Source of the DNA: Thermococcus sp. SY098 | GTDB taxonomy: Archaea; Methanobacteriota_B; Thermococci; Thermococcales; Thermococcaceae | Reading direction: 5' to 3' | Assembly (NCBI RefSeq): GCF_035621495.1 | Contig: NZ_CP141821.1 | Span: 1,206,760-1,270,759, forward strand | DNA: 64,000 bases | Shown here: positions 61,322 to 64,000 of the stretch, one piece after another | Position numbering within the stretch: the first letter of the stretch is position 1 | Layout of the letters: each line of letters begins with the position of its first letter | The notes under the pieces: generated by a model | Databases searched by the model: none | Seen by the model: only the letters and a program-made list of their open reading frames with translations | What the model was told of the DNA's origin: nothing | Program-made: the position numbers and the translations under genes

Positions 61322-61927
61322 ATGCGTGCTTACATTTTAGCATTCCCAGAAAAAAGGTGGGAGAGCTATCTCACACCTTTGGATGAAGATCCTCTCGTTA
61401 AGATAGTTGAGCAAAGGCTCAGAATGGCAAAGAGGATTGATAAAGTCTACACAATCATAAGAAAGGGACAGCTGAAGCGCTTTTCTCTTCACGTCTCAAA
61501 CCCCGTTGAAGTTAAAGCCAAAAACAAAATCGAAGCGCTTTACAAAGCTTTACCAGCTTCTGGAGAGCTCCTCCTTGTTGAAGGAAATATGCCGCTGATA
61601 ATGCCCTTTCTGGTAAATTACCTCTCAACACTGTTTTTAGATTCAGACAGCGAAGCATTAATTCCATCATGGAGCGATGGGACATTAGAGGTTACACATG
61701 CGTTTTATGACGCAAAAGCATTAAAGAGTGCCTTAGAGGCTTGTCTGGCAGAAAACGAGAAAAAGCTGAGCTGCATTAAGGAATATCTGGATTATGAAAC
61801 AGTGAGCATTGAAGAGCTTGCTAAGAAAAATCCCAAGGTAACGCTGAGCTTCTTTAAAGTTAAGAGCAGCTTTGATTTAAGATTCGCTGAAGAAACACTC
61901 AAAAAGATTGAAAGAGGGGACATTTAA
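61322..61927 (+). CDS. MobA-like nucleotidyltransferase-fold protein
   Basis: A 201-residue protein. The segments GELLLVEGNMPLIMPFLVNYL and ALIPSWSDGTLEVTHAFYDAKAL match the middle of MobA-type NTP transferases, but the N-terminal nucleotide-binding GxGxS loop is missing, so the classic reaction is doubtful. The plus-strand ATG follows an AT-rich promoter region. It overlaps convergent bioY by 4 bp. Confidence 0.65.
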   Translation: MRAYILAFPEKRWESYLTPLDEDPLVKIVEQRLRMAKRIDKVYTIIRKGQLKRFSLHVSNPVEVKAKNKIEALYKALPASGELLLVEGNMPLIMPFLVNYLSTLFLDSDSEALIPSWSDGTLEVTHAFYDAKALKSALEACLAENEKKLSCIKEYLDYETVSIEELAKKNPKVTLSFFKVKSSFDLRFAEETLKKIERGDI

Positions 61928-62439
61928 ATAATCCCAGATTTTTTCACCCTGTCCGCAACCACCACAGCAACCCCAGCTTTAATCAGGTCAATAACAACAA
62001 AGGGTGCAACGCCCACTGCAAAGGCTTTTCCGAAGTTTCCTCCGAAGTAGAAACCCAGTCTAAGCCAGCCCAAGAGATAGATAACACCAATGCCAGTTAA
62101 AGAACCCAGGATATAGCCTTTTAGATTCTCATATCTCTCACTTATCAGACCAACCAAAAATGCGGCTACTGGGAAAGCTATTAAATAACCTCCCGTTGGA
62201 CCATAGAGGTAAACAAATCCCCCTTTAAATCCCGCAAAAACAGGGAGTCCTATAGCACCCATCAGGAGGTATATCGCCTGACTTAGGAAACCCAAACGCG
62301 CTCCCAAAATCAATCCGCTGAGCAGGACGAAGAGAACCTGCAGAGTTACCGGTACTTCCCCAATTGGAATGCTTATTTGAGCTCCAACTGCAGTTAATGC
62401 GGCAAATAAGGCTGAGTATGCAATTTCCTTTGCCTTCAT
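61924..62439 (-). CDS. bioY: Biotin transporter subunit BioY
   Basis: A 171-residue membrane protein with six helices and the BioY signatures GEVPVTLQVLFVLLSGLILG near residue 27 and YGPTGGYLIAFPVAAFLVG near 79. It is the biotin-binding component of an ECF transporter or works alone. Partner ECF genes are not in the window. The AT-rich upstream region has no clear biotin-repressor site. Confidence 0.92.
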   Translation of the reverse strand: MKAKEIAYSALFAALTAVGAQISIPIGEVPVTLQVLFVLLSGLILGARLGFLSQAIYLLMGAIGLPVFAGFKGGFVYLYGPTGGYLIAFPVAAFLVGLISERYENLKGYILGSLTGIGVIYLLGWLRLGFYFGGNFGKAFAVGVAPFVVIDLIKAGVAVVVADRVKKSGII

Positions 62440-62682
62440 TTTAGCATCCTCCAGTGTTTTATTTTGGTTAACTTTTAAAATTTTAACTTCTCTAAAAAAG
62501 AACTCAGAAAAGAGATCAATCTTCTCGAATTCTCAAAGAAACTGTTTGCTAATCTAATGAAAGGAATGAGAGAACAGAGATTCTGAGGTTATTATAGCTG
62601 AACAGTAACCAAACAAGGTAATCTGACATTACTAAAATAGGTCGAGAGCATAAAGTATACCATACAACTCGGAGGGAAGTTT
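62440..62682. other. Intergenic region between bioY and a secreted-protein gene
   Basis: No gene is visible in 243 bp. It contains the divergent promoters: an AT run TTTTAAAATTTT at about 62475-62486 for bioY on the minus strand, and TAAAGTATAC at about 62650-62659 for the plus-strand gene, whose ribosome site GGAGGG lies at 62671-62676. Confidence 0.45.
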
Positions 62683-64000
62683 ATGAAAAAAATAGCAAGT
62701 TTAGTGATCGTATTCTTATTTCTAGCGAGCAGCATTGGATTTGGTAGTTTTCCAGAAGTTTCTGCTCAAAGTAATTACAGCAACCAACGAGTTTTATTGT
62801 TGAAAAATGTTGATGCTTGGGGCTCAAATGCCGTCGAAGAAATGTTAGATGAAATCGGTGTTCCATACGATGTCCTTTCATCTTCTGAGTTCGCGCCTTT
62901 AACGGCTTCAGATCTCATAAATAAATACGACGTGATCATCATAGAAAGTGATCAGCCCCAAAATTTCTATGACGAACTTGCCCCAGAAATGGGGGACATT
63001 GAAGAGTTTGTCAAAGCAGGGAAAGTCCTACAGGTACATGCTGCAAACTGGGGATGGCACGGAGGAGTATGGAAAACCCCTCTGCCAGGAGGAGTTGAAA
63101 TAGTGAAGAGCTACTCAAACTATGACTACAACGTCGAAAAAGATTTGTGGTATTACAGCACCTTTGCCAGCCATGGTTACCTTACAAACCTGCCGCAGGA
63201 TGCCAAAATTATAACCGTGCAATCCGATACAAGATACTCCCAAGGAAATCCAGACTACACAAAACCGAGTGCAGTCACATACACATTTGGAAAGGGACTT
63301 GTGTTTGCAACCGGGCTTACTTTGGAATACAGTGCAGAATATAGGGGGGCTATGTGGAAAGAATTCCTTAAGGAAATCATTATCGGCAGCCTTGAGTTTA
63401 AACCAGCTAAAAAAGTTGAATATTTTGACTACGCAATGATGAACTACATATGGTACATGCTCTACAACAGGTATACTGAGAAATTTGATGAGATGTACAA
63501 GGAAACTGAACAATATAACATAACAAACTCAACAATCCCCCAAGTAGCTGAGTACAAATCACTTGCAGAAAAGCACTATGAACTGGGCTGGCAATACGGA
63601 CATCCGATTAAAGGCCACATACAAGCGTTGCCACATATGAGAAGGGCATACATGAACATAAAGAAGGCATACGTTCTGCTCGACTACTCTCTGAAGGGAT
63701 TGAAACATTGGCAAGCACTTGAGAACAACAACTTAACTGCACTGATTCAACAGAACAATGATGCATCGACGCTTTACTGGGTTGGAGGACCACTCAATGG
63801 CACATATAAAGGGATAGAGAATGCAAAAGCGACATGGAGCAGATTCTTGGGTGGCAATAACGTGACTAAAGTAGATGTATACAACATAACACTTGCAAAA
63901 AGTGAAGAGGGTATGACAGGCATACGTGCCGTTGTGATAGTATCAACCAAGGAAGGCAAGAGGATTCCGCTGAGATATGAGATCTACTTCAAAGATGACA
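62683..64000 (+). CDS. Secreted protein, 3' end outside window
   Basis: About 439 residues are visible. They begin with a signal peptide (1-28: MKKIASLVIVFLFLASSIG, cut after SAQ) followed by a Rossmann-like domain (about 33-205; RVLLLKNVDAWGSNAVEEML, YDVIIIESDQPQNFYDEL) that recalls class I glutamine-amidotransferase-like surface domains, then a helical region. GGAGGGAAGTTT precedes the ATG. I do not recognise the complete protein. Confidence 0.7.
   Translation, partial: MKKIASLVIVFLFLASSIGFGSFPEVSAQSNYSNQRVLLLKNVDAWGSNAVEEMLDEIGVPYDVLSSSEFAPLTASDLINKYDVIIIESDQPQNFYDELAPEMGDIEEFVKAGKVLQVHAANWGWHGGVWKTPLPGGVEIVKSYSNYDYNVEKDLWYYSTFASHGYLTNLPQDAKIITVQSDTRYSQGNPDYTKPSAVTYTFGKGLVFATGLTLEYSAEYRGAMWKEFLKEIIIGSLEFKPAKKVEYFDYAMMNYIWYMLYNRYTEKFDEMYKETEQYNITNSTIPQVAEYKSLAEKHYELGWQYGHPIKGHIQALPHMRRAYMNIKKAYVLLDYSLKGLKHWQALENNNLTALIQQNNDASTLYWVGGPLNGTYKGIENAKATWSRFLGGNNVTKVDVYNITLAKSEEGMTGIRAVVIVSTKEGKRIPLRYEIYFKDD

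Overview
The window looks like a chromosomal segment of a hyperthermophilic euryarchaeon of the Thermococcales, most likely an AT-rich Thermococcus-type genome. The host genes are archaeal throughout: archaeal-type AlaRS and PEP carboxylase, Elp3, Dph2, TmcA, a METTL5-type methyltransferase, ribosomal protein L41e and a DPMS-GtrA fusion. There are also box C/D guide RNAs, and the CRISPR repeat starts GTTCCAATAAGACT when read on the minus strand, as Thermococcales repeats do. The species cannot be named from the sequence alone.

Bases 1-27.6 kb are host chromosome. In order: a truncated KaiC-like ATPase, a PUA-domain protein, YkgJ-type cysteine protein, surface M1-like peptidase, elp3, Nif3-family protein, a nuclease-like protein and alaS. 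Next come a coiled-coil protein with a box C/D RNA just upstream, a sodium:amino-acid symporter followed by a class III aminotransferase or racemase, and hisS with a second box C/D RNA at its 3' end. These are followed by a MarC protein, vapBC, a METTL5-like methyltransferase, dph2, an operon of intramembrane protease (YhfC type), PadR repressor and SdpI-like protein, a nitrilase, an S-layer-type surface protein, L41e, a phosphoesterase, an M28 aminopeptidase and a DPMS-like glycosyltransferase.

Bases 27.7-48.86 kb are a 21.16-kb integrated element sitting in a tRNA-Pro(CGG) gene between 47-bp direct repeats (27656-27702 and 48812-48858). Its SSV-type tyrosine integrase is split by integration: the N-terminal part lies at the left end, with a ribbon-helix-helix-like segment, and the catalytic part at the right end. 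All recognised genes run on the minus strand. The left half (28.0-33.4 kb) is a tightly overlapping string of small proteins, including DNA-binding proteins and a candidate PD-(D/E)XK nuclease. It is preceded by a twin-palindrome operator at a ribbon-helix-helix gene. The middle holds an AbrB-type regulator and a HerA/FtsK-type ATPase. The right half (37.0-45.9 kb) is an operon of surface and membrane proteins, with two tandem paralogous membrane proteins, a candidate major coat protein and large anchored surface proteins, behind three AGCTA boxes spaced 11 bp apart. A GT-C-like glycosyltransferase lies next to the integrase. The layout fits a provirus or plasmid of the pT26-2/TKV or spindle-virus (PAV1/TPV1) type, but no replication initiator is recognisable.

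A CRISPR array of 23 repeats and 22 spacers (48959-50515) starts only 100 bp beyond the element's right end. It is transcribed leftward from an AT-rich leader (50516-51001), and no cas genes are in the window. One spacer (49260-49297) matches a gene of the resident element at 29 of 38 bases, encodes nearly the same peptide, and the matching site has a CCG PAM. This host line has therefore probably recorded a relative of the element it now carries.

Bases 51.0-64.0 kb are host again: a thiamine-type binding lipoprotein, a calcium/sodium exchanger, two tandem NYN/PIN proteins, tmcA, an acylaminoacyl-peptidase-like S9 enzyme, a small membrane protein with a possible frameshift, a DUF1931 histone-fold protein, ppcA, a MobA-like protein, bioY and a truncated secreted protein.
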